Positions 12,801 through 19,236 of a stretch of 20,223 bases of DNA are shown one piece after another. Numbering within the stretch: the stretch's first letter is position 1; each line of letters opens with the position of its first letter. The notes under the pieces are model-generated. The model was given only the letters and a program-made list of their open reading frames with translations. It had not been told where the DNA came from and did not search any database. The stretch spans positions 1 through 20,223 of the forward strand of contig CAAGDF010000093.1 of NCBI GenBank assembly GCA_900768525.1, given 5' to 3'. The stretch is from Clostridia bacterium. GTDB lineage: Bacteria; Bacillota; Clostridia; Christensenellales; Borkfalkiaceae. The translations under genes were made by a program, and so were the position numbers.

Positions 12801-13405
12801 TGGAAGTGAAAAAAATGAAAGAAACGCAGTTCAAGCAAGATAAGCGCAGCGTAAAAACGAGAAAGCAAATAAAACTTGCGCTCTTAAAACTCGTGCGCAC
12901 AAAGGATATAGAGGATATTACCATTACCGAGCTGACGGCAATGGCAGGCATAAACCGCAACTCGTTTTACACGCATTATAACAGTGTTTATAATATACTT
13001 GACGACCTCAATGCTGATATCCTTACTACGATAGACGATATCGTTTCAAAATACACGTACAAGGAATTCCGCGAGGATCCGTATCCTTTGCTGCATGATT
13101 TTTCCGAAGTGATAGTGAATAACAAGTATTTCACCGAATATTTGTTGTTTTCGGGTTCATCGGGTGAACTTATTAAAAAACTTAAAGAAACTTTGTGCGA
13201 AAGATTTTATAAAATCTACGTTACCGAGCGCGGAAATAACCGTCCGTATGTAAAATATATGTTGTCGTTTCTGGTGGGCGGGGTATTCGACTTGTATCAG
13301 ATGTGGTTTTCTAACGATAAGGACGTATCTATTGACGAACTTACGCGAATGACCGCCGATTTGCTTAAACGCGGCATAGTGGTAATGCGCGAAATCAATG
13401 AATAA
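12800..13405 (+). CDS. TetR/AcrR-family transcriptional regulator
   Basis: The 201-residue product has an N-terminal TetR-type HTH (about residues 18-62) with ITITELTAMAGINRNSFYTHY, matching the family's I..I...AGV..GTFY.HF pattern. The C-terminal helical part (about 75-195) resembles the TetR_C_7 type of DhaS-like regulators, ending in SFLVGGVFDLYQMWFSND and LLKRGI. It should bind DNA as a dimer and respond to an unknown ligand. The start at 12800 overlaps the stop of a small upstream frame. An ATG at 12815 with GGAAGTG before it is an equally good start and would shorten the protein by five residues. The acetyltransferase gene follows after 30 bases and is probably in the same transcript. 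Confidence 0.85.
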   Translation: MEVKKMKETQFKQDKRSVKTRKQIKLALLKLVRTKDIEDITITELTAMAGINRNSFYTHYNSVYNILDDLNADILTTIDDIVSKYTYKEFREDPYPLLHDFSEVIVNNKYFTEYLLFSGSSGELIKKLKETLCERFYKIYVTERGNNRPYVKYMLSFLVGGVFDLYQMWFSNDKDVSIDELTRMTADLLKRGIVVMREINE

Positions 13406-13435
13406 TCTACTTAATAAAATATGAAATTAATATAA

Positions 13436-14107
13436 ATGAGCAATAAAGTAAGCGATTTAGAACGCATGGTAAGCGGTAAACTTTATAATCCTGTAAACGA
13501 GGAAATAGAAAAGCAGCATGTGCGCGGAATGACGCTTTGCGATAAATTAAACAGAATTCCGTTATGGCAATCAAAGCGAAAACAAAGGACGCTCGAAAAA
13601 CTCATTCCGTCCGCAAAAGAGGGCGGGCTTGTGGTTTTTGCGCCTTTTTACTGCGAATACGGCGTGAATATTCACGTCGGCAAGGAATGTTTCGTCAACT
13701 ATAACTGCGTGTTTCTGGATATAGCACCCATTACTTTCGGAAACGGAGTGTGGGTTGGAGCAAACGTTACTTTCGCAACGCCAAATCATCCGCTTATCGC
13801 CGAAGAGCGTTTAAACGCCGACTATCCCGACGGACGGCACGACCTTGAATATTCCGCGCCGATTACGGTAAAAGACGGCTGTTGGATATGTTCGGGCGCA
13901 ATCATTTGTGGCGGCGTAACCATCGGCGAAAACAGCGTTGTCGCGGCAGGAGCGGTTGTCACTAAGGATGTACCCGCAAACAGTCTTGTGGCGGGCGTTC
14001 CCGCAAAGGTTATTCGCGGTATCGACGAGAATGACCGCATTAACGTATGGGATACATATGTAAAAAATGCTGACCCAATATCGGCGAGAAAGAAGTCGTT
14101 GAAGTAA
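13436..14107 (+). CDS. LacA/Maa-type hexapeptide O-acetyltransferase
   Basis: The 223-residue product is a left-handed beta-helix acetyltransferase of the maltose/galactoside acetyltransferase type. It transfers acetyl from acetyl-CoA to a sugar hydroxyl and normally works as a trimer in the cytoplasm. The N-terminal Mac domain (RMVSGKLYNPVNEEIEKQ) is followed by hexapeptide repeats: NIHVGKECFVNYNCVFLD, then GVWVGANVTFATPNHPL with the catalytic histidine H118, then GAIICGGVTIGENSVVAAGA and VPANSLVAGVPAKVI. The C-terminal extension (about 200-223) is somewhat longer than usual. No clear ribosome site is seen before the ATG, so translation may depend on the regulator gene ending 30 bases upstream. 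The natural sugar substrate cannot be told. Confidence 0.9.
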   Translation: MSNKVSDLERMVSGKLYNPVNEEIEKQHVRGMTLCDKLNRIPLWQSKRKQRTLEKLIPSAKEGGLVVFAPFYCEYGVNIHVGKECFVNYNCVFLDIAPITFGNGVWVGANVTFATPNHPLIAEERLNADYPDGRHDLEYSAPITVKDGCWICSGAIICGGVTIGENSVVAAGAVVTKDVPANSLVAGVPAKVIRGIDENDRINVWDTYVKNADPISARKKSLK

Positions 14108-14108
14108 T

Positions 14109-14133
14109 AAAAGTCGGTCTATAAGTCGATTAT
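14109..14133 (+). repeat. short hairpin repeat, copy C
   Basis: AAAAGTCGGTCTATAAGTCG followed by ATTAT begins two bases after the acetyltransferase stop. It differs from copies A and B at one base in the core, which breaks one pair of the self-fold. Confidence 0.7.
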
Positions 14134-14216
14134 CGATAGAAAGTTTGCCCCGAAAGTGAAAGCTTGTTCTTGTTAATAGCCGCCACATATAAACAATAAA
14201 ATTAATTCCGAATTAA

Positions 14217-14471
14217 GTAAGTAAAAAACAAGAGAGAATTTTAAAAAATTTTCACCATTACCATGTTTTACTCAACGTGCCAGTCGATGGGCGTTTCGGC
14301 GTGATTAAAGAAAACTATTCATTTCGACGATTCATAACGCGAGGCAAGCAAAAAACTCTATCGCAGTTCATTTTGATTGCTTTTGCGTTAAATATCTTAA
14401 AATTCCACAACAAATACATCACTAATCGTCTTAAACTGAACTTTTTGATGTTCAGGTATGTTAAGCATTGA
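14217..14471 (+). pseudogene. C-terminal remnant of an IS1182-like DDE transposase
   Basis: An open stretch of about 84 codons, closed by a stop at 14214-14216 on the left, contains VPVDGRFGVIKENYSFRRF, then ITRGKQKTLSQFILIAFALNI and LKFHNK. This is the familiar C-terminal block of IS1182-type transposases (VEGAFGVLK..YGFRRF..RG..., ending LAYNI.KLHNK). The catalytic core and N-terminus are missing and the only start is a GTG within the block, so it is an inactive scar. It lies in a gene-free stretch with no intact insertion-sequence ends recognised. Confidence 0.75.
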
Positions 14472-14575
14472 CAACTGAATATCCTTTTTTTTGAGGGTTA
14501 TCCACAATCCTCTTTTTGTTGTACACCTTTTTTAAAAACCATGAAAAAAGTCTTGATTTAGTTAATATATCTATG

Positions 14576-14619
14576 AAAAAAACTGTCGCAAGTTAAAAAA
14601 TCTCATAACTTGCGACAGT
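14576..14619 (-). terminator. Rho-independent terminator of the 14798-15235 gene
   Basis: A perfect 13-bp stem (ACTGTCGCAAGTT/AACTTGCGACAGT) with a 12-base loop is followed by seven T on the minus strand. The gene it serves ends about 180 bases upstream; 14620-14797 shows nothing else I can support. The stem and loop are nearly identical to 15577-15618. Confidence 0.8.
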
Positions 14620-14797
14620 CCCAATAAAATTGGTTCTATGCCAAATTTGGGGTTGTTTAATATAAAACAGCTTCATATCGACGGTGACTTTTGGTTTCTT
14701 AGTGTTTTTTTGGTGGCACTTTTGTCGTTTTAAACTTTTTGCATTTTTTAGTATCACGGCATTTTATATGTGACTGAAAAAAAGGGGCAAGATAAAA

Positions 14798-15235
14798 TCA
14801 TAAATATTTTTTCAGGTTTTCTTCGCACTGTTCTTCAAACTGTTTCAAAATTTCCAACTGATCGTAAACCTCTTTGTCGAGTAAATGTCCGTATTCGGAT
14901 ATATCTTTAATCAATTCGGTAACGCCCGTAACGGTGCCTTTCAAAGTCATTTCGGCAATGTGAGAATCGGAATCGTCCATCATTGTTTTCATCGAAATAG
15001 ACGCTGCGACCATAGTCTTTTTCATCGCACCCACGTCGGGCAGGGTGATGTTTTTGCCGTGTGCGATAACCGAAATATCGGTTATGATTTTTTCGTAGCC
15101 TTCGTGCTGGTTCAGCAGTTCTTCCTTCAGCGCACCCTGAGCGATTTTAATCACGTCGTCTAAAGAAACGAGTGCCATTTGTATATTCTGATATGCGTTT
15201 TTTAATACGGTTTCGGTAATTTTAACATTTTCCAT
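14798..15235 (-). CDS. small helical protein, ferritin-like four-helix type (function unknown)
   Basis: The 145-residue product has no signal peptide or membrane segment and looks entirely helical. Its central part, MKKTMVAASISMKTMMDDSDSHIAEMTLKG (residues about 77-106, quoted only to show the Met/Asp/His content), followed by TVTGVTEL, resembles a family of small cytoplasmic proteins in Clostridia that I recall as ferritin-like four-helix bundles without a named function. H93-type histidine and nearby acidic residues could bind metal, but a full ferritin ligand set is not evident. The ATG at 15235 has no ordinary ribosome site; a 17-base palindrome lies directly before it. It is a single-gene unit with its own terminator. 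Confidence 0.7.
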   Translation of the reverse strand: MENVKITETVLKNAYQNIQMALVSLDDVIKIAQGALKEELLNQHEGYEKIITDISVIAHGKNITLPDVGAMKKTMVAASISMKTMMDDSDSHIAEMTLKGTVTGVTELIKDISEYGHLLDKEVYDQLEILKQFEEQCEENLKKYL

Positions 15236-15236
15236 A

Positions 15237-15253
15237 GCAATAAATATTATTGC
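15237..15253. promoter_or_regulatory. 17-base palindrome immediately before the start codon
   Basis: GCAATAAATATTATTGC is a perfect inverted repeat with 7-base arms, one base before the ATG (minus strand) of the 14798-15235 gene. It occupies the position where a ribosome site should be. It could be an operator or an mRNA hairpin; only a GAGG further upstream (about 15254-15257) looks like a ribosome site. Confidence 0.45.
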
Positions 15254-15309
15254 CTCATTTTCCGACTTATATACTCATAAATAAAAATTACACGGTTACA
15301 ATTTATAAT

Positions 15310-15505
15310 CAAATTCTCGCTTGAAGTACGTCCGGTACGTCGGCGTTCGACTTTGTCAAAAATCATCGAAAATATCGGCGTTTGGGTTGTCTGCAAGTCT
15401 TACCTTGCGTTTTTAGGCTAAGACAAGGCGCGTGAGCGCGTTAATACTAGACGGTAAACATCGAACGCAACGACGTATCAGGCAAAAACACAAGGCAAGA
15501 CCGAG
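15310..15505 (+). repeat. structured dispersed repeat, copy 2 (shorter)
   Basis: This copy has the same orientation as copy 1 but is more diverged and lacks the last 25 or so bases. The main stem is kept with different bases: GTCTTACCTTG (15397-15407) pairs with CAAGGCAAGAC (15491-15501) at 10 of 11 positions, and GTTTTT (15409-15414) with AAAAAC (15484-15489). It lies in the gene-free stretch 15236-15676, which otherwise holds only the terminator and the trxA tail duplication. Confidence 0.85.
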
Positions 15506-15576
15506 TTAGAGCGCAATCTCCTGTGGCTATATCCCTTGTAGGTAAGTTAAGTAGGGTTATCTCGGGATGACAAATG

Positions 15577-15618
15577 AAAAAACTGCCGCAAGTTACAAAA
15601 TCTCATAACTTGCGACAG
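15577..15618 (-). terminator. Rho-independent terminator of trxA
   Basis: A 13-position stem (CTGCCGCAAGTTA/TAACTTGCGACAG, one mismatch) is followed by six T on the minus strand, about 60 bases beyond the trxA stop. It is nearly identical to 14576-14619, including most of the loop. Confidence 0.8.
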
Positions 15619-15652
15619 CCCCTCGGTAATAATCAAACCGCATTATTTAAAA

Positions 15653-15700
15653 TTATTTAAGCGGGTCAACCACTTCTTATTTAAGCAGGTCAAGCACTTC
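15653..15700 (-). repeat. 24-bp tandem duplication of the trxA 3' end
   Basis: Bases 15677-15700 encode the last codons of trxA (EVLDLLK and stop) and 15653-15676 directly repeat them with two changes (EVVDPLK and stop). The second copy is outside the reading frame's end and is not translated. Confidence 0.85.
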
Positions 15701-15979
15701 GTCTTTCGTAAGCAAGCCGACCGACTTGTTTATTACTTTTCCGTTCTGGAAAACCAAAAGGGTAGGTATCGCCGCGATCGAAAACTCTCTTGCAATGTCC
15801 ATTTGTTCGTCGACGTTTACTTTGCCCACTTTAAAATCGGTGGCAGTTTCGGCTATTTCGTCCACGATGGGCGAGAGCATTTTGCACGGACCGCACCAAG
15901 GTGCCCAAAAATCCACAAGCGTTTTTTGTTCGGATGCTACTTCTTCTTTAAAATTTTCGGTTGTCAATTCTTTTATCAT
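15677..15979 (-). CDS. trxA: thioredoxin
   Basis: The 100-residue product is a typical small thioredoxin. The active site WAPWCGPCKM has redox cysteines C29 and C32, and the cis-proline loop is seen in SIAAIPTLLVF. The short C-terminus ends LTKDEVLDLLK. It keeps cytoplasmic protein thiols reduced and passes electrons from thioredoxin reductase, which is not encoded here, to targets such as ribonucleotide reductase. An AAGGAG site lies 12 bases before the ATG. The gene follows rpsT on the same strand, but the S20 terminator lies between, so it is probably a separate transcript; no clear promoter is seen. Confidence 0.95.
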   Translation of the reverse strand: MIKELTTENFKEEVASEQKTLVDFWAPWCGPCKMLSPIVDEIAETATDFKVGKVNVDEQMDIAREFSIAAIPTLLVFQNGKVINKSVGLLTKDEVLDLLK

Positions 15980-16027
15980 AATTATATTATGCTCCTTTTG
16001 TGTTGTTTTTAAAATATATATAGCGAT

Positions 16028-16060
16028 TAAAAATAAAACCCGCCGAAAAATCCGACGGGT
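16028..16060 (-). terminator. Rho-independent terminator of rpsT
   Basis: On the minus strand ACCCGTCG pairs with CGGCGGGT (one mismatch) and is followed by the T-rich run TTTTATTTTTAAT. It starts 12 bases after the rpsT stop. Confidence 0.8.
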
Positions 16061-16071
16061 AAAATCAGCAA

Positions 16072-16341
16072 TTATGCATTTTTCAAAGCGTTAAGTCTTA
16101 CGGCAAAACCGGATTTCTTATTCGCTGCGGTATTCTTATGAAGAGTACCGTTTGCAACGGCTTTGTCAAGAATTCTGCAAGTTTCGCGATAACCTGCTTC
16201 GATTTCGGCAACGTTGCCTGCTTCAAACAAAGCGTTGAGTTTTTTGAGAGCTGTTTTTACTTCGGATTTATTGCTCTTATTGATTTCAGCTTTCTTGTTG
16301 TTAACGAGTACGCGTTTCTTCGCGGATTTAATATTAGGCAC
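16072..16341 (-). CDS. rpsT: 30S ribosomal protein S20
   Basis: From the GTG at 16341 the product is 89 residues and starts (M)PNIKSAKKRVLVNNKKAE, the conserved S20 beginning. The rest is the lysine-rich helical body ending AANKKSGFAVRLNALKNA. S20 binds 16S rRNA early in 30S assembly. An in-frame ATG at 16380 would add 13 residues (MSHSKIVPKEIDK), but that ATG overlaps the -10 box of the visible promoter and the strong AAGGAG (16351-16356) stands 9 bases before the GTG. The GTG start is therefore preferred. GTG and TTG starts are known in rpsT of other bacteria, where they help autoregulation. Confidence 0.95.
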   Translation of the reverse strand: MPNIKSAKKRVLVNNKKAEINKSNKSEVKTALKKLNALFEAGNVAEIEAGYRETCRILDKAVANGTLHKNTAANKKSGFAVRLNALKNA

Positions 16342-16378
16342 TTTATCTATCTCCTTAGGAACTATCTTACTATGGGAC

Positions 16379-16407
16379 ATTTTAGCATATCTTCTTTATG
16401 AATGCAA
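16379..16407 (-). promoter_or_regulatory. promoter of rpsT
   Basis: On the minus strand TTGCAT, a 17-base spacer and TAAAAT predict a transcript with a 5' leader of about 30 bases containing the AAGGAG site. This rules out the upstream ATG as the S20 start. Confidence 0.75.
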
Positions 16408-16518
16408 GAGTTTTAACGCTGTTTTTCAAAAACTTAAACTATTTTGATGTTTTTTTGTCGAAAAATCATTCATAACGCATGCGACATATGATATTTTATA
16501 AGGACGAAAAACGAAAAT

Positions 16519-17238
16519 ATGAAAAATAACGATATCCGACCGATTTTTGTTACCGACAGCGGTATAGGCGGGCTTTCGGTTTTAGACAAACTCGCAAAAT
16601 CTTTCCCCGACGAGCGGTTTGTTTATTATTCCGATTTAAAAAACGTTCCGTACGGAAATAAAGATAAAAAGCGCATAATCGAGTATTGCAAAAAGCGTGT
16701 GGAAATCGCAAAAAAAAATAACGCAAAACTCATTGTGGTAGCCTGCAATACCATGTTTGTCGTCGGCAAAGATTTATTTTCAAAGTGCGGTATTCCCGTA
16801 GTGGGCGTTTGCGCCGCAAGCGATGAAATACTTGCAAATTCGCCCCAACCGATTGTTGTGTTTTGTACTGCCGCGACCGCGAAAAACCTGCCTATAAGTC
16901 GATTATCGGGTATAAAAGCAGTCGGTTTGCCGACGCTCGCAAAGGAAATCGAAGACCATATTTTCGATAAAGAGTTTATACCCGAATGTCTTAATACAGA
17001 CTACGGAGAAGTCAAAACCGTCGTTTTGGGGTGTACGCATTATTCGTTTTTAATGGAGCAATTTATCGAGCGTTTTCACCCCGAAAAGATCGTTGACGGT
17101 ACGGGCGAAGCGGTTCAAAAAACAGCAACTTTTCTCGGACGTAAAATTTGCGAAAAAGGGTCTTGCGAAGGTGCAAAAATTAAATTTATCGGCAGCGGAG
17201 CAAGAAAAATGGCTAAAGTGTACAAAATGCGCTTTTAA
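16519..17238 (+). CDS. murI: glutamate racemase
   Basis: The 239-residue product is a MurI-type racemase that makes D-glutamate for peptidoglycan. The N-terminal signature is VTDSGIGGLSVL (usually VFDSG.GG). The first catalytic cysteine is in VACNTM and the second in LGCTHYSFL, with the usual histidine beside it; YYSDLKNVPYGNK is also conserved. It is slightly shorter than the usual 255-270 residues. An AAGGACG site lies about 12 bases before the ATG. Bases 16892-16908, encoding part of NLPISRLSG, are identical to 17 bases of the intergenic short repeat. A terminator follows the stop, so it is a single-gene unit. Confidence 0.92.
   Translation: MKNNDIRPIFVTDSGIGGLSVLDKLAKSFPDERFVYYSDLKNVPYGNKDKKRIIEYCKKRVEIAKKNNAKLIVVACNTMFVVGKDLFSKCGIPVVGVCAASDEILANSPQPIVVFCTAATAKNLPISRLSGIKAVGLPTLAKEIEDHIFDKEFIPECLNTDYGEVKTVVLGCTHYSFLMEQFIERFHPEKIVDGTGEAVQKTATFLGRKICEKGSCEGAKIKFIGSGARKMAKVYKMRF
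16892..16908 (+). repeat. partial short hairpin repeat inside murI
   Basis: CTATAAGTCGATTATCG is identical to 14119-14135 of repeat copy C and lies in frame inside murI (LPISRLSG). It covers the right half of the repeat only. Confidence 0.5.
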
Positions 17239-17290
17239 TTGTTATTCTTAAAAACAAACTTGTTACGCGCAACCGCAAACAACACTTTTC

Positions 17291-17337
17291 GGGCGTTTTT
17301 GCAATGTTTTTCGCATTGCGCGCCTATTTTTTATTTG
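17291..17337 (+). terminator. Rho-independent terminator of murI
   Basis: GCAATG/CATTGC, with outer GGCG/CGCC arms, is followed by TATTTTTTATTT. It lies 52 bases after the murI stop and before the promoter of the next operon. Confidence 0.75.
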
Positions 17338-17353
17338 AATTGCATTAAAAAAA

Positions 17354-17383
17354 TTGACAATAAAATAAATAATATGTTATGAT
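17354..17383 (+). promoter_or_regulatory. promoter of the pepP/pepQ-efp-ymfI-like operon
   Basis: TTGACA (17354-17359), an 18-base spacer and TATGAT (17378-17383) predict a transcript with a leader of about 125 bases. Confidence 0.7.
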
Positions 17384-17515
17384 TAACCGAGATAGAGCGG
17401 TTTGTGCGGCGCGTTATGCCGATTGTGTGTTATAATTATGCCGAATTATTCATTGTAAGACGGCGAAAAAAACAAAATCCGCTTTATGGTATAAAGAGTT
17501 TTCTAAAGGTGTACT

Positions 17516-18586
17516 ATGAAATTTTGCGATTACGATTTATGCCTGATTACCGACGAAAAAGAGAGAATGTATTTTCTCGGATTTGCGTCTACGGACGGGT
17601 ATGTTGTCCATACAAAGAATAAAACCTCGCTTGTTATCGATAAGCGGTATTATTATGCGGCTAAAAAGCAGCTTGAACCTAAAGGGTTTGACGTGATTTG
17701 CGGCAGCGATTTCGGTTATCTTGCCGAAGCTGTAGTTTCTAACGAGGCGCACGTTTTGGGTATAGATTTCGGCGTTACTACGATTTCACAGCTTAATGCG
17801 CTCAAAAAGGCGTTGCCGGGGATCGAATTTTTCGATATCGGTCCCGAACTCGAGTACGAAGCGTCTATTAAAAATCCCGAAGAAATCAAGGTTATCGCCA
17901 AGGCTTGCGCTATTGCCGAAAAGTCTTTCTTAGAAACCATTCCGTTTTTTGAAACGGGTGTAACCGAGGCGGATATAGCAGCCGAACTCGAATATCGTTT
18001 CAAAAAGAACGGTGCGTCCGATAAATCGTTCGACACGATTGTGGCGTTCGGCGCAAACTCCGCCGTACCGCACCACGCGACGGGCAAGACAAAACTTAAA
18101 GAAAACGTTCCCGTGCTGATGGATTTCGGCTGCATTTATTCGGGTTATTGCTCGGATATGACGAGAACTATGTTTTACGGCGAGCCGGACGAAAAGTTCC
18201 TGCAAGCCTACAAAGCCGTTTACGAAGCGCATTTTGCCGCGCTGAACAACATAAAAGCGGGCATGACGGGCAAAGAAGCCGATGCGATTGCGCGTTCGGT
18301 GCTCGAAAAATACGGCTATGCAAAATATTTCACTCATTCGTTAGGTCACGGCATAGGCGTTCATATTCACGAATATCCTTGCCTTACGCCGTCGCCGCGC
18401 GGGCTATGCTATCTCGAAAACGGTATGGTGTTCTCCGATGAACCGGGCGTATATTTCGACGGCAAGTTCGGCATAAGAATAGAGGACAGTTGCCACATGC
18501 GCGACGGTAAAGTCCACACGTTCATGAAAGAAGATAAAACTCTTATCGTGCTTAAAAACGGCGAAATGCAGAAATACAAATTTTAA
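17516..18586 (+). CDS. M24-family Xaa-Pro aminopeptidase/dipeptidase
   Basis: The 356-residue product has a creatinase-like N-terminal domain (1-120) and a pita-bread M24 metallopeptidase domain (about 125-345). The five metal ligands are visible: D203 (LMDFG), D214 (SDMTRT), H278 (LGHGIGVHIHE), E309 (SDEPG) and E323 (RIEDS). Such enzymes cleave peptides next to proline with two Mn or Co ions in the cytoplasm. It corresponds to YqhT of Bacillus subtilis, which also precedes efp. The ATG at 17516 follows AAAGGTG by 6 bases. The gap to efp is 89 bases without a terminator, so co-transcription is likely. The link is suggestive because EF-P helps ribosomes through proline runs. PepP and PepQ cannot be told apart here. 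Confidence 0.92.
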   Translation: MKFCDYDLCLITDEKERMYFLGFASTDGYVVHTKNKTSLVIDKRYYYAAKKQLEPKGFDVICGSDFGYLAEAVVSNEAHVLGIDFGVTTISQLNALKKALPGIEFFDIGPELEYEASIKNPEEIKVIAKACAIAEKSFLETIPFFETGVTEADIAAELEYRFKKNGASDKSFDTIVAFGANSAVPHHATGKTKLKENVPVLMDFGCIYSGYCSDMTRTMFYGEPDEKFLQAYKAVYEAHFAALNNIKAGMTGKEADAIARSVLEKYGYAKYFTHSLGHGIGVHIHEYPCLTPSPRGLCYLENGMVFSDEPGVYFDGKFGIRIEDSCHMRDGKVHTFMKEDKTLIVLKNGEMQKYKF

Positions 18587-18675
18587 GCCGCAAGTTTTAA
18601 ACGGGCGATAAGGCAAAACAAGAAAAAAATTAAAATTTAAGAAAATTTAATAGTAAAAATTCAGGAGATAAAACT

Positions 18676-19236
18676 ATGATTCAAGCAGGCGATTTCAGAA
18701 AGGGCGTAACCATCGAATTCGAGGGCAACATTTACACGATTGTTGACTTTCAGCACGTTAAACCGGGCAAAGGCGCGGCATTCGTAAGAACCAGACTGAA
18801 AAATATCGTTACAGGCGCCGTTCTCGAAAGAACGTTCAACCCGACCGAAAAGGTTGAGAATGCTGTTATCGAAACCAAGAAAATGCAGTATTCTTACAAC
18901 GACGGCGATTTGTATTACTTTATGGATGAAGAATACAACCTCGTTCCGCTCAATCACGATCAGGTCGAAGATGCTCTTAAATATATTAAGGAAAACGATT
19001 ACGTTCTCGTTAAATCTTATAAGGGCGTTGCTTTCTCGGTCGATTGCGACAACTTTGTTGAACTTCTCGTTACCGAAGCCGAACCCAGCGTTGCAGGCAA
19101 CACCGCTACCAACGCAACCAAGATCGTTAAACTTGAAACGGGTATCTCCATGCAAGTTCCTATGTTTGTTAACGAAGGCGACGTTATCCGTATCGATACT
19201 CGTACCGGCGAATACATGGAAAGAGTTAAAAAATAA
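18676..19236 (+). CDS. efp: translation elongation factor P
   Basis: The 186-residue product is a standard three-domain EF-P. The N-terminal KOW-like domain carries the modification loop HVKPGKGAAF with K32 at the tip, the lysine that becomes 5-aminopentanolylated in B. subtilis. The C-terminal signature is IRIDTRTGEYMERV. EF-P binds between the ribosomal P and E sites and rescues stalls at polyproline. A CAGGAGAT site precedes the ATG by 8 bases. Its stop overlaps the start of the next gene (TAATG), which argues for coupled translation with the reductase. Confidence 0.97.
   Translation: MIQAGDFRKGVTIEFEGNIYTIVDFQHVKPGKGAAFVRTRLKNIVTGAVLERTFNPTEKVENAVIETKKMQYSYNDGDLYYFMDEEYNLVPLNHDQVEDALKYIKENDYVLVKSYKGVAFSVDCDNFVELLVTEAEPSVAGNTATNATKIVKLETGISMQVPMFVNEGDVIRIDTRTGEYMERVKK

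Noticed and set aside
14498..14506. Perfect DnaA-box word TTATCCACA, flanked by GAGG/CCTC
   Set aside because: It is a single isolated 9-mer with no cluster, no dnaA or dnaN nearby and no AT-rich unwinding array. One such match in 20 kb is plausible by chance, so no origin is called.
14638..14733. 31-codon frame starting MPNLGLFNIKQLHIDG
   Set aside because: There is no ribosome site or promoter and no recognisable similarity. It lies in an AT-rich gap with insertion-sequence debris.
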